A stretch of 37,521 bases of DNA from an uncultured bacterium (GTDB lineage Bacteria > Cyanobacteriota > Vampirovibrionia > Gastranaerophilales > Gastranaerophilaceae), in the NCBI GenBank assembly GCA_949291445.1, contig CASEVT010000067.1:1-37521 (forward strand), written 5' to 3'. How positions within the stretch are numbered: position 1 is the first letter of the stretch; each line of letters begins with the position of its first letter. Of the stretch, positions 8,656-16,228 are shown in pieces. The notes under the pieces were generated by a model. It was not told the DNA's origin. It saw only the letters and a list, made by a program, of their open reading frames with translations, and searched no databases. The translations under genes were made by a program, and so were the position numbers.

Positions 8656-8683
8656 AAAAAGAACTCGAAAGGGTTCTTTTTTT
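8656..8683 (+). terminator. Rho-independent terminator of ftsZ
   Basis: An 11-bp stem (AAAAAGAACTC with GGGTTCTTTTT, one T-G pair) capped by a GAAA tetraloop at 8667-8670 and continuing into a run of T. It begins 19 nt after the ftsZ stop. Confidence 0.9.
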
Positions 8684-8773
8684 GTTACAAATTATGTACC
8701 ATGTGAACAGAGATGACAAATTATTTCAGTTTAACGATTTTATAAACATATAAGGCAGGCAAAAAATTTCATC

Positions 8774-11608
8774 ATGATGATCAATACAAATACAAGAGTT
8801 GGGGACACATACCCTAACTTTATACAAAAAGATAAAACAAAGCAGAAACCAACAGCTATTGCAAACACAGAGCAAAAAGGAATTGCATTTTCATCGAAAA
8901 TTGCAACCGATGCAATAAAAGCCCGGCTTGGAGTAAAAACCCCGATTCCGTATACACATATTGGGAAATATACGATTGAAAATGCAGGAACAGTAGATCT
9001 ATACAAACTTGCAAACGGGCAACGAGTAGCAATTTTGCCCAAAAAAGGACCAACCGTAATAAAATCATATTTCAATGTCGGCTCAATGAATGAACCGGAT
9101 GAAATTCGCGGGGTAAGTCATTTTGTCGAACATATGGCATTCAATGGAACAAACAACCTTGAAGCAGGAGAGTTTTTTAAGATAACAAATGATATGGGTG
9201 CAATCACGAATGCATCAACAAGTTTTTCGATAACAGACTATTACATTTTTTCACAACTACTTGATGAGAAAGATTTGGAAGAATCAATAAGAATCCAAGC
9301 GGAAATGTTGCAGAATCCGAAATATTCGCCAGAAATGATAGAGAAAGAAAAAGGGCCGGTAACTTCAGAAATAAGTATGGTTGCAGACTCGCCTGAAAAT
9401 GTAGCACTGAATAACTGTATTAAAAACTTGTTCCAAATCGAGACATCATCGCCGGATCTGGTTGCGGGAAGAATCAGTAATATCAAGAACATGACAAGAG
9501 AAAAGGCTTATGGCTACTACAATACATGGTACACACCGGATAATTGTGTAACAGTAATAACAGGAGAAGTTAAACCGGAAGAAACGATTAATTTAGTTGC
9601 AAAACACTTCAACAGCAGAAAAAAAGGGACTCCTGAGTTGAGGCAACATGAGGAACTAAACCCGATAACTAAATCTGTAAGAAAAGACATAAGAATGCCA
9701 AATGCACAGACAACAACGATTGCAATCGGTCTAAAAGGTCCAATAAACGCAGCGAATAAAGATTACATAGTCATGCAAATTTTGTTAAACAGCTTACTTG
9801 GAAACAAATCCTCAAGAATAAGCACTAAATTGGACAAATTGCAGACAGCCGCAACCTTCAGTGTTGAGAGAATGGGGAACAGACCTAATGATCCTAAAGC
9901 AATATTCATCATGGGACAAGCCACTCCTGCAAAATCAGAATTTTTAATCAAAACTGTTTATGACGAAATAAACAAGTTAAAAACTGAACCAATTACGGAA
10001 GAAGAGCTAGAATCAGCAAAAAACGCCTTAAGACTAGCATTTTCCAGCTTGTGCGAAAATTCTCAAATGTTAAACAACCTAATAGCAACCTCTTTAATTA
10101 ACCACGATCAAAATCTTGATTATGCAAAAGATTATTTAAAAATATTAAATTCAATTACAACAAAAGACGTACAAAATTTTGCAAACAATTTTCTTGATCT
10201 GAATAAAGCATCGATCTCACTTGTGCACCCGCAAAAAATAAGTGATGAAATGATGAGTAAATTTTACAATGTCGCAAACTCAAATCAGAATCAGATAAGT
10301 TTCAAAGGGAACATAGAGAAAAAAGGTCTCGACACGACAAAAATCAAGCAATACAAACTTTCAAATAATCTACAATTGACACTAAATCCAAACAAAACTG
10401 ATTTGACGAGCATAAATTTAACACTGGATACAAAAATTCCTGCAGCAACAAAACCAACAGTACCTGCATTGCTGTCAATAATGCTAAATATGGGAACAAT
10501 AAATAAAAACCATAAAGAATTTTACACGGAACCAAATAAAAAGGGAATGGACATAAAATTCAATTCTAGCTTCAACACAACGTCAGTACAAATCAATAGC
10601 TTATCAAAAGACACATCCTATGGTATAGATCTGGCAAAAGAAGTTTTAACGACGCCAAGATTCACGGAGTCGACACTTGAATATGCAAAAAATATGTTAA
10701 AAGAAAGCCTTTTGAATACACCAGAGACTGCGGCAGATATATTGTTAAATGAAATGTTTCCAAATTCACCGCAATTTGTGAGAAAAAAAGAACTTCTCTC
10801 GTCAATAGAAACAACTACACTAAACGACATAATCGGATTCTACAACTACATCTTACAAAATGCACAAGCAAACGCAACAATAACAGCCCCGACTGAATCC
10901 AATAAAATGCTTAACAATGAAATAATTCAAAAGTTTTCAACAGGATTTCCTGCATTCAAACCACAAAAAATAGCTCATTTTAACACATATATCCCCGTTC
11001 AAGAAGCTAAAACGATATTAAATACGGAAGAAAGAAACCAAGCTGACATAGTTAAAGCATACAAATTCAAAACCAATTACAATCCCAAGGATCACCTAAC
11101 AATCTCATTATTAAACACAATTTTGGGAGATGGTCCATATTCAAGATTGTTCAACGATCTTAGAGAAAAACAAAAATTAGCATATCGTGTTGAGTCAACA
11201 GTAGACTACAACGGAGATACCGGCATATTAGCACTGGGAATCAAAACAACAACAGATAATAAGGCAGAAGGTATAATTGAGTATGAAAATGTAAAAAAAT
11301 CACTAAACGGATTCGACACGCATATCAGAAAAATCTGCACTGAAAAAGTAACCGACGAAGAACTGGAAGCTGCAAAAAGACGTCTAAAAACAAAAATTTT
11401 AAATGCGATAGAAACATCCCCCGGACAAACAGGTGTACTGGCAAGTTCACAAAACAGCTATTATTCAATAGACTCAACAACAAAAAGTCTCAAACTAATA
11501 GATGAAATTACAGCCAATGATATATACAACGCAGCAAACTATATATTTAATTCAAACCCAATAACATCAATACTCGCAAGTAAAGATACAATAGCAAATT
11601 TCAACTAG
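8774..11608 (+). CDS. M16-family zinc peptidase (insulinase/pitrilysin type), 944 residues
   Basis: Two tandem M16 halves in one chain. The first carries the inverted zinc motif HFVEH (residues 116-120) and a downstream glutamate, probably E199 in TSEIS, as third ligand. The second half (from about 540) keeps the fold but no HxxEH, and contains the usual GDGPYSRLFNDLREKQKLAY substrate-grip segment. Such proteins degrade peptides inside a closed chamber. The first ~75 residues are an Asn/Thr/Lys-rich extension without a signal peptide or lipobox (MMINTNTRVGDTYPNF...GIAFSSK), so export by the Sec route is not supported, although many bacterial M16 enzymes are periplasmic. A weak AAGG lies about 18 nt before the ATG; a start at 8777 is equally possible. 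The TAG stop overlaps that of convergent gmhA. Confidence 0.93.
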   Translation: MMINTNTRVGDTYPNFIQKDKTKQKPTAIANTEQKGIAFSSKIATDAIKARLGVKTPIPYTHIGKYTIENAGTVDLYKLANGQRVAILPKKGPTVIKSYFNVGSMNEPDEIRGVSHFVEHMAFNGTNNLEAGEFFKITNDMGAITNASTSFSITDYYIFSQLLDEKDLEESIRIQAEMLQNPKYSPEMIEKEKGPVTSEISMVADSPENVALNNCIKNLFQIETSSPDLVAGRISNIKNMTREKAYGYYNTWYTPDNCVTVITGEVKPEETINLVAKHFNSRKKGTPELRQHEELNPITKSVRKDIRMPNAQTTTIAIGLKGPINAANKDYIVMQILLNSLLGNKSSRISTKLDKLQTAATFSVERMGNRPNDPKAIFIMGQATPAKSEFLIKTVYDEINKLKTEPITEEELESAKNALRLAFSSLCENSQMLNNLIATSLINHDQNLDYAKDYLKILNSITTKDVQNFANNFLDLNKASISLVHPQKISDEMMSKFYNVANSNQNQISFKGNIEKKGLDTTKIKQYKLSNNLQLTLNPNKTDLTSINLTLDTKIPAATKPTVPALLSIMLNMGTINKNHKEFYTEPNKKGMDIKFNSSFNTTSVQINSLSKDTSYGIDLAKEVLTTPRFTESTLEYAKNMLKESLLNTPETAADILLNEMFPNSPQFVRKKELLSSIETTTLNDIIGFYNYILQNAQANATITAPTESNKMLNNEIIQKFSTGFPAFKPQKIAHFNTYIPVQEAKTILNTEERNQADIVKAYKFKTNYNPKDHLTISLLNTILGDGPYSRLFNDLREKQKLAYRVESTVDYNGDTGILALGIKTTTDNKAEGIIEYENVKKSLNGFDTHIRKICTEKVTDEELEAAKRRLKTKILNAIETSPGQTGVLASSQNSYYSIDSTTKSLKLIDEITANDIYNAANYIFNSNPITSILASKDTIANFN

Positions 11609-12186
11609 AAAGCACCAAATAAGCGTCTTTCAACAATTGCACATATAATATGCCCGAACATAATATGTGCTTCTTGTATCTTTGAAGTCTCAAAAGTGGG
11701 AACCTTTAAAGTAATATCTGCAATATCAGAAATCATAGAAATTTTCGCACCGGTAAAACCAATAGTATGAATATTTTTCTTCATAGCTTCCATCATGGCA
11801 TTCACGACATTTTCAGAAGCACCGGATGTAGATATTCCAACCAAAACATCACCGGCCGACCCAAGTGCCTGAACCTGACGCGAAAATATAAACTCAAAGC
11901 CGTAATCATTGCCAACAGCAGTAATCAATGAAGTATCTGTGCTCAAAGCGATTGCAGGAAGAGGATTGCGTTCAACCTTAAACCGACCCACAAACTCTGC
12001 AGCAATATGTTGAGCATCAGCAGCACTGCCACCGTTACCGCAAAGCAAAATCTTATTACCGGATTTAAGTGCATTTACGATCACTGAAGAAACATCCTCA
12101 ATTTGAGTAAGTATCTTCTCATTCTCAAGGATGTTTCTTCTGATCTCTACAGTATCTTTTATGTAATTTCTTACAAAATCAGACAT
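11605..12186 (-). CDS. gmhA: Phosphoheptose (sedoheptulose 7-phosphate) isomerase
   Basis: A 193-residue SIS-domain protein. It matches GmhA in length and in motifs: LLCGNGGSAADAQHIAAEFVGRF, ISTSGASENVVNAM for the phosphate loop, and FETSKIQEAHIMFGH with the catalytic Glu and His near the C-terminus. The enzyme converts sedoheptulose 7-phosphate to D-glycero-D-manno-heptose 7-phosphate, the first step to ADP-heptose for the inner core of lipopolysaccharide, so it implies a Gram-negative-type envelope. GAGG lies 5 nt before the ATG. It starts 7 nt after the OmpH-like gene and is probably cotranscribed with it, which groups two outer-envelope functions. Its stop overlaps the M16 gene stop. Other heptose genes are not in the window. 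Confidence 0.95.
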   Translation of the reverse strand: MSDFVRNYIKDTVEIRRNILENEKILTQIEDVSSVIVNALKSGNKILLCGNGGSAADAQHIAAEFVGRFKVERNPLPAIALSTDTSLITAVGNDYGFEFIFSRQVQALGSAGDVLVGISTSGASENVVNAMMEAMKKNIHTIGFTGAKISMISDIADITLKVPTFETSKIQEAHIMFGHIICAIVERRLFGAF

Positions 12187-12193
12187 TTAACCT

Positions 12194-12634
12194 CTATTTA
12201 GCAGCATTAAGAACCTTGATAATTTGGTCAGAAATATCAACAGTACCGTATAAAGCATTATTGTTAGTTAAAATCAAAGAGTAAGCTCCTGATTTACCAA
12301 CTTTATCAATAGCAGCTTTCACATCAGCTTCGATAGTACGCAAAGCATCAACTTTTTTCTTTTGCAAAGCATCAACCTTAACTTGCAACTCTTTGTTATA
12401 TTTATCTTCTAAAGATTTTTTTTCAGCATCGGTTTTAGCAGAAACAACACGTTTTTGAGCATCTAAAACAAATACTCTGATATCAGCCTCTTCTTTTTGA
12501 AGATCAGCATTAATCTTAGCTGTAGTAGTATAGCTGCGAAGCACCTTGTCCAAGTCCACAGAAGCATATTTTTCAGCAGCAAAGGCAGGTGCCATCATTG
12601 TAAACATAGCCAATAAAACTAAAATTTTTTTCAT
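12194..12634 (-). CDS. OmpH/Skp-family periplasmic chaperone-like protein
   Basis: A 146-residue protein with a classic signal peptide (MKKILVLLAMFTMMAPAFA-A), then KYASVDLDKVLRSY, the conserved opening of the Skp/OmpH fold, a long charged coiled-coil hairpin (about residues 40-105), and a C-terminal strand segment (AYSLILTNNNALYGTVDISDQI) that closes the trimer core. In other bacteria Skp holds unfolded outer-membrane proteins in the periplasm. Length is slightly below the E. coli protein (161 with signal). It is followed after 7 nt by gmhA. The upstream site AGAGAG is weak. Homologues of this family vary widely, so function as a true Skp is inferred from fold only. Confidence 0.85.
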   Translation of the reverse strand: MKKILVLLAMFTMMAPAFAAEKYASVDLDKVLRSYTTTAKINADLQKEEADIRVFVLDAQKRVVSAKTDAEKKSLEDKYNKELQVKVDALQKKKVDALRTIEADVKAAIDKVGKSGAYSLILTNNNALYGTVDISDQIIKVLNAAK

Positions 12635-12687
12635 TTAAATCTCTCTTTCTTCTAAGTTACTAGCGTAATAACTAATTCTACATAAAA

Positions 12688-13053
12688 TTATTTATAGGTA
12701 CCTTTTAAAGCATTCCAATCTTTTTTAAGTTGTTGAACACCTTGTTTACGAGCTTGTTGTCTTTTTTTAGCCTCTTCTTGTTGTTTTTTCAGAGCTTCTT
12801 GACGTGCTTTTTGTTCTTCTTGTTGTTTTTTCTTAGCTTCTTCAAGTTTTTTTTGAGGCTCAGTTAATTTTTTGTTCAATTCTGCAGCTTTTTCATCTTG
12901 TTTTTTGAAGAAATTATTTTGCTTATCAATAAACTCCTGTCTTCTTTCCTGTCTTTTTTGTTCCCAAGTTGAAACATTGGAAGTTGCAGCAAAAGAACAA
13001 GCTGATGAAAGTGCAAATGCTGCTATAAAAGTAACTGCATAGAATTTTTTCAT
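12688..13053 (-). CDS. Secreted Lys/Gln/Glu-rich coiled-coil protein, 121 residues
   Basis: Starts with a signal peptide (MKKFYAVTFIAAFALSSACSFA-A) and then is almost entirely charged helix, with repeated EEAKKKQQEE and KARQEALKKQQEE blocks over about residues 60-105. The Cys at 19 does not sit in a good lipobox. Translation should be strong: AAGGAGGG lies 5 nt before the ATG, and a TATAAT is found about 25 nt further up. I cannot assign a family; low-complexity coiled coil makes homology unreliable. It lies upstream of the OmpH-like gene on the same strand (53 nt gap), so a periplasmic structural or chaperone-accessory role is a reasonable guess only. Confidence 0.8.
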   Translation of the reverse strand: MKKFYAVTFIAAFALSSACSFAATSNVSTWEQKRQERRQEFIDKQNNFFKKQDEKAAELNKKLTEPQKKLEEAKKKQQEEQKARQEALKKQQEEAKKRQQARKQGVQQLKKDWNALKGTYK

Positions 13054-13131
13054 ATAACCCTCCTTTATTTATTTTGATATTATAACATATTAAAACAAAT
13101 AAAAATACATCATATGACATATTCTAAACAA

Positions 13132-13305
13132 TTAAATAATATCTTCAGGCAAATAAATTTGAATAATATCCAGTTTATTTCTTATTTGTTCATAGGAATT
13201 AGCGCCTGAAACAGCGTTTTGGTACTCACGCACAACGGATATAATATCGTCAGTAGACATTCTAATCATTCTGCGCCCGTACAAATTTTCCATAATTTCT
13301 GCCAT
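13132..13305 (-). CDS. Small uncharacterised protein, 57 residues
   Basis: The frame encodes MAEIMENLYGRRMIRMSTDD followed by a helical stretch (IISVVREYQNAVSG, SYEQIRNKLDIIQIYLP). Amino acid use looks protein-like: charged and hydrophobic residues alternate as in amphipathic helices, unlike the Phe/Lys runs from random AT-rich DNA. A TATACT box lies about 20 nt before the start and a weak AGG sits 6 nt ahead. No family recognised; soluble; no signal peptide. It fills most of an otherwise empty gap of 527 bp between the coiled-coil gene and the radical-SAM-like gene. Confidence 0.5.
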   Translation of the reverse strand: MAEIMENLYGRRMIRMSTDDIISVVREYQNAVSGANSYEQIRNKLDIIQIYLPEDII

Positions 13306-13580
13306 ATACAACCTACACTTTCTAGTATATTAAACGGCAAAAAAAATTTTTTCTTTATTAAGATCATTGATCTGGCTTAGAAAACGACATTCAAATTAGA
13401 AAAAGCATGCAATATAAGAGTACAAAACGCAGAAGGAGTAGCGCAAATCTTAAGAAATAAGACATCAACAACTAGAGTAGTTAACTTGGACAAATACAAC
13501 TGAGAATATATTTATACATCTGTGTAATTTATTAACTTTATCTTTGCAACTAGAATTTCAATAAAATCAAAGGAGGAAAA
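13306..13580. other. Intergenic stretch with a possible gene relic at 13381-13503
   Basis: No intact gene. On the plus strand, codons 13381-13503 read KTTFKLEKACNIRVQNAEGV then AQILRNKTSTTRVVNLDKYN and stop at TGA. This looks protein-like but has no start codon, and a TAG (13378-13380) precedes it; the same frame upstream of that TAG reads FFIKIIDLA. It may be the tail of a decayed gene. The last ~60 bp hold the leader of the next gene with its strong AAAGGAGG site. Confidence 0.3.
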
Positions 13581-14447
13581 ATGTATAACTCAATAATACA
13601 GGCAGAATGCGTAACATTGAAAGAACTGAATCACTTATTCATCGACCTAGAATACAAAAAAGTGTTAAACAAAAATCTAAATCTATACAGAAGTCGAAGT
13701 TACAATCAAAAAAATAAAAAATACCTTCAATACGACGAAGTTAAAGAAGCGCTAAAACTGATGGATAAATCGAAATTAAAATACATCTATCTGGTAGGAA
13801 AAGATCCTCTTACGCACAGTGATTTTAACCAGATATTAAGGCTAAGTTTGACCTACGCACCGGTAACAATATATTCAGACGGGAACTGCATAAATGACAA
13901 AAAAGCAAGATTTCTGAAACGAGTGGAAGACGAAGGAACTAATGAAATAATATTCAAAATATTTATCAATCACTATGATGAAAAAATAAACGATGAAAGA
14001 GCCACAAGAGGCTCATACAGAAAAGCAATCCATGCAATTAACTCGCTTAACAAATACGGATTTAATCCGATACTGGCAATTTTAAAATCAAAAGAAGATA
14101 ATGAAACTGAACTAAAAGAAGGTTTTAAGGAGCTTGGAAAAAAGTTCAAGTTTGAAACAGAAGAAATAAATTTTTGTATAATCCCACAAGTCAAATCGAA
14201 CAATACAGAAGAGCCAACCCAACCCGAAAATACAAACTATGAAAACATAGAGCTTGACTGCAAAAGCAGCAGGCTATTGACCAAAAACGGAGTTTACACT
14301 TGTCCGATACTGGCAAATGATTACAGGGGACGCAGCGGAGCAAACCTAAAAGACTTTAGTAAAAAATGCTACCTTGAGACAGCAGAATGCAGACAATGTA
14401 TCGCTCATGCAACGAACATTTTCACGAATAACTGGATAACAGACTGA
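13581..14447 (+). CDS. Radical-SAM-like protein lacking the CxxxCxxC cluster motif
   Basis: A 288-residue protein with the order of a radical-SAM barrel plus a C-terminal cysteine region. The strand and helix pattern KYLQYDEVKEALKLMD, YIYLVGKDPLTHSDFNQILR, VTIYSDGNCINDKKARFLKRV and GSYRKAIHAINSLNKYGFNPI matches typical family text, where VGKDP would be TGGEP. But the three cysteines that hold the 4Fe-4S/SAM cluster are gone: the expected site (about residues 28-41) reads VLNKNLNLYRSRSY. Five cysteines remain near the C-terminus (C227, C241, C263, C270, C273), spaced like a SPASM-type auxiliary cluster. The frame is intact and has an ideal AAAGGAGG site, so it is probably expressed. A non-catalytic binding or partner role is inferred. 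It ends directly against the convergent small gene at 14448. Confidence 0.75.
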   Translation: MYNSIIQAECVTLKELNHLFIDLEYKKVLNKNLNLYRSRSYNQKNKKYLQYDEVKEALKLMDKSKLKYIYLVGKDPLTHSDFNQILRLSLTYAPVTIYSDGNCINDKKARFLKRVEDEGTNEIIFKIFINHYDEKINDERATRGSYRKAIHAINSLNKYGFNPILAILKSKEDNETELKEGFKELGKKFKFETEEINFCIIPQVKSNNTEEPTQPENTNYENIELDCKSSRLLTKNGVYTCPILANDYRGRSGANLKDFSKKCYLETAECRQCIAHATNIFTNNWITD

Positions 14448-14708
14448 TTAGTTATTCGGGTTAAAAAATTCGCTAATCATATTCCATATGCCGTTTGAAG
14501 AAGACTCTTCCTTTGAAAGACAGCTGATAACTTCAGTTTCAGGATCATAATTTTGTTCCCAGATATTAGCGGACTTCACAGAAGAATTTTCAGAACCGTT
14601 AACAGCAGAAGGACTTTGCGGTACATAGGCACCTCTTGTCTTACTAACATAATTGTATTTTGCAAACGGATTGTAGTAGTTTGCCGGATTTATCATGTTG
14701 CTATTCAT
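14448..14708 (-). CDS. Small uncharacterised Asn/Ser-rich protein, 86 residues
   Basis: Not recognised. It opens MNSNMINPANYYNPFAKYNY, then VPQSPSAVNGSENSSV, and ends IWNMISEFFNPNN. Composition suggests a largely disordered chain with a short amphipathic C-terminal helix and one cysteine. No clear ribosome site precedes the ATG. Its stop abuts the stop of the radical-SAM-like gene. Its N-terminal Asn/Tyr-rich style resembles other unknown proteins in this window. Whether it is a real gene rests on composition and close packing. Confidence 0.55.
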   Translation of the reverse strand: MNSNMINPANYYNPFAKYNYVSKTRGAYVPQSPSAVNGSENSSVKSANIWEQNYDPETEVISCLSKEESSSNGIWNMISEFFNPNN

Positions 14709-14806
14709 ATTATTTTTTATACGGACGAAATTTCAAATGTCATAATTTGAAAATGATAAGTTTACAAAACTTAACCTAAAACAAAAAACGTAAAAAACAC
14801 AAGCAA

Positions 14807-15199
14807 CTATTCATAAATCGAGTACTCTTTAGACTCAGCCTGCCAATCATCTTGATCAACCTTGAAGGCGTGGGACCAAAATTTTTCAATAGCATAAGTT
14901 TCACGCTCTTCACGGTGCAAAACATGAACAATAACATCTCCATAATCAAGAAGATTCCATCTATTTTTTAAATCATTTTCCTCACCGCAAGGAATCCTCT
15001 CGAAAAGATGCTTAACACGTTCGCGAACATTTTCAGTCAACGCCTTAACCTGAGTATTGGTATCAGCGGAACAAATAACGAAATAATCAGCAAGGACAGA
15101 AACATTGCTAATATTCAAAATAGAAATATTATCTGCTTTTTTATCATCCAATATTCGAGCAATTATACTGGCTAACTTGTACGAAGTAATATCTTGCAC
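14807..15199 (-). CDS. rsfS: Ribosomal silencing factor RsfS
   Basis: A 130-residue DUF143 protein. It binds uL14 on the large ribosomal subunit and blocks subunit joining when nutrients are short. Recognisable segments are DDKKADNISILNISNVSVLADYFVIC, the serine/asparagine region SADTNTQVKALTENV, and the C-terminal NRWNLLDYGDVIVHVLHREERETYAIEKFWSHA, which is the most conserved part of the family. The start is GTG at 15199 with AAGGAGG 5 nt upstream. It is 26 nt downstream of the mechanosensitive-channel gene on the same strand, so the two may share a transcript. The usual neighbours nadD and yqeK are not seen here. Confidence 0.95.
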   Translation of the reverse strand: MQDITSYKLASIIARILDDKKADNISILNISNVSVLADYFVICSADTNTQVKALTENVRERVKHLFERIPCGEENDLKNRWNLLDYGDVIVHVLHREERETYAIEKFWSHAFKVDQDDWQAESKEYSIYE

Positions 15200-15225
15200 A
15201 ATACCTCCTTATATTACAGATTTTA

Positions 15226-16065
15226 TCACGAATCGAGATGTTGTAAATAAACAGTCCGTTGAGGAAATGGAATTTCAATTCCTGCCGCATCGAATTTTTC
15301 TTTATAGAACTTGTTAAATCCTCTACCGACAGCCCATTGAAAACGTGGTCTAGTCTTATACCTAGCCTTAATCACAACTGAAGAATCACCTAATTCATCA
15401 ACCCCAAGAATCTCCAACGGTTCAAAAATATTATTCTTATACTCATCCAGCTCGCGAAAAAGCACATCAGCTTCTTGAAGAGTTTGAAAGACCTTATCCA
15501 GATTCTCTTTATAAGCGACACAAATATCAAACATATAATAGGAAAAATCCCTAGTCATATTAGTAACAATATCAATCATACCATTTCTGATATAATGAAC
15601 ATTGCCGGAAATATCACGAAGCACAACAAGTTTAATATCCAGTTTTTCAACGGTACCCAGCTTGCCGGCAATCTCAACGACATCACCGACACGCAGCTGT
15701 CCTTCCAAAATCAGGCTTAAACCGGTTATAACATCCTCAACAAACCTTTTTGAACCAAAACCGACTGCAACACCGACAATACCGGCAGCAGTTAAAATCG
15801 GTCTTATATCAATACCGAGCCTGTTCAAAGCGTACATTACGGCAAATCCGATAAGAATTGTATCAACAACAGACTTAATGATAAGTTTAATAGTATTTAC
15901 CTGTTTAACAAATTCAAAATCATCGTTGTATTTTTTGATTTTTTCAGAAAATCTGTCAATAACAACATTTATAATCTTCAAAAAGAAGACAAAAATGAGT
16001 ATTTCAACAGAAACAATAAAAAATTTATTCTTAACTATGGACAATAAAAAATCTATATTGAACAT
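15226..16065 (-). CDS. MscS-family mechanosensitive channel
   Basis: A 279-residue channel with the standard three-helix MscS plan: helix 1 near residues 14-36, helix 2 near 62-85, and the pore helix TAAGIVGVAVGFGSKRFVEDVITGL, followed by the beta domain (VGDVVEIAGKLGTVEKLDIKLVVLRDISGNVHYIRNG) and the C-terminal alpha/beta cage. It should open under membrane tension to release solutes in osmotic downshock. The start at 16065 is chosen because GGAG lies 7 nt upstream and the length matches E. coli MscS (286). The frame stays open further: an ATG at 16185 would add a fourth hydrophobic segment but has no ribosome site, and T-rich DNA alone can give such residues. Confidence 0.9.
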   Translation of the reverse strand: MFNIDFLLSIVKNKFFIVSVEILIFVFFLKIINVVIDRFSEKIKKYNDDFEFVKQVNTIKLIIKSVVDTILIGFAVMYALNRLGIDIRPILTAAGIVGVAVGFGSKRFVEDVITGLSLILEGQLRVGDVVEIAGKLGTVEKLDIKLVVLRDISGNVHYIRNGMIDIVTNMTRDFSYYMFDICVAYKENLDKVFQTLQEADVLFRELDEYKNNIFEPLEILGVDELGDSSVVIKARYKTRPRFQWAVGRGFNKFYKEKFDAAGIEIPFPQRTVYLQHLDS

Positions 16066-16228
16066 AAAAACTCTCCCACATGTACATTCCAAGTTTAAGA
16101 AATAATAAAAAAACATGCAAGAATTTAGGATAATAAAAAGAAATAGTGCGCTAATTAAGAACACTTTAAGTTTTTCTTTGAGCATAGATAATAAGAATAT
16201 GAAGTAAAAATTTATAAGGAGACAAGGC

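Noticed and set aside
13581-14708. RiPP-type system: radical SAM enzyme plus small Asn/Ser-rich peptide gene
   Set aside because: The radical-SAM-like protein lacks cluster cysteines, the small gene is convergent and not in the same operon, and no leader, protease or exporter gene is present.
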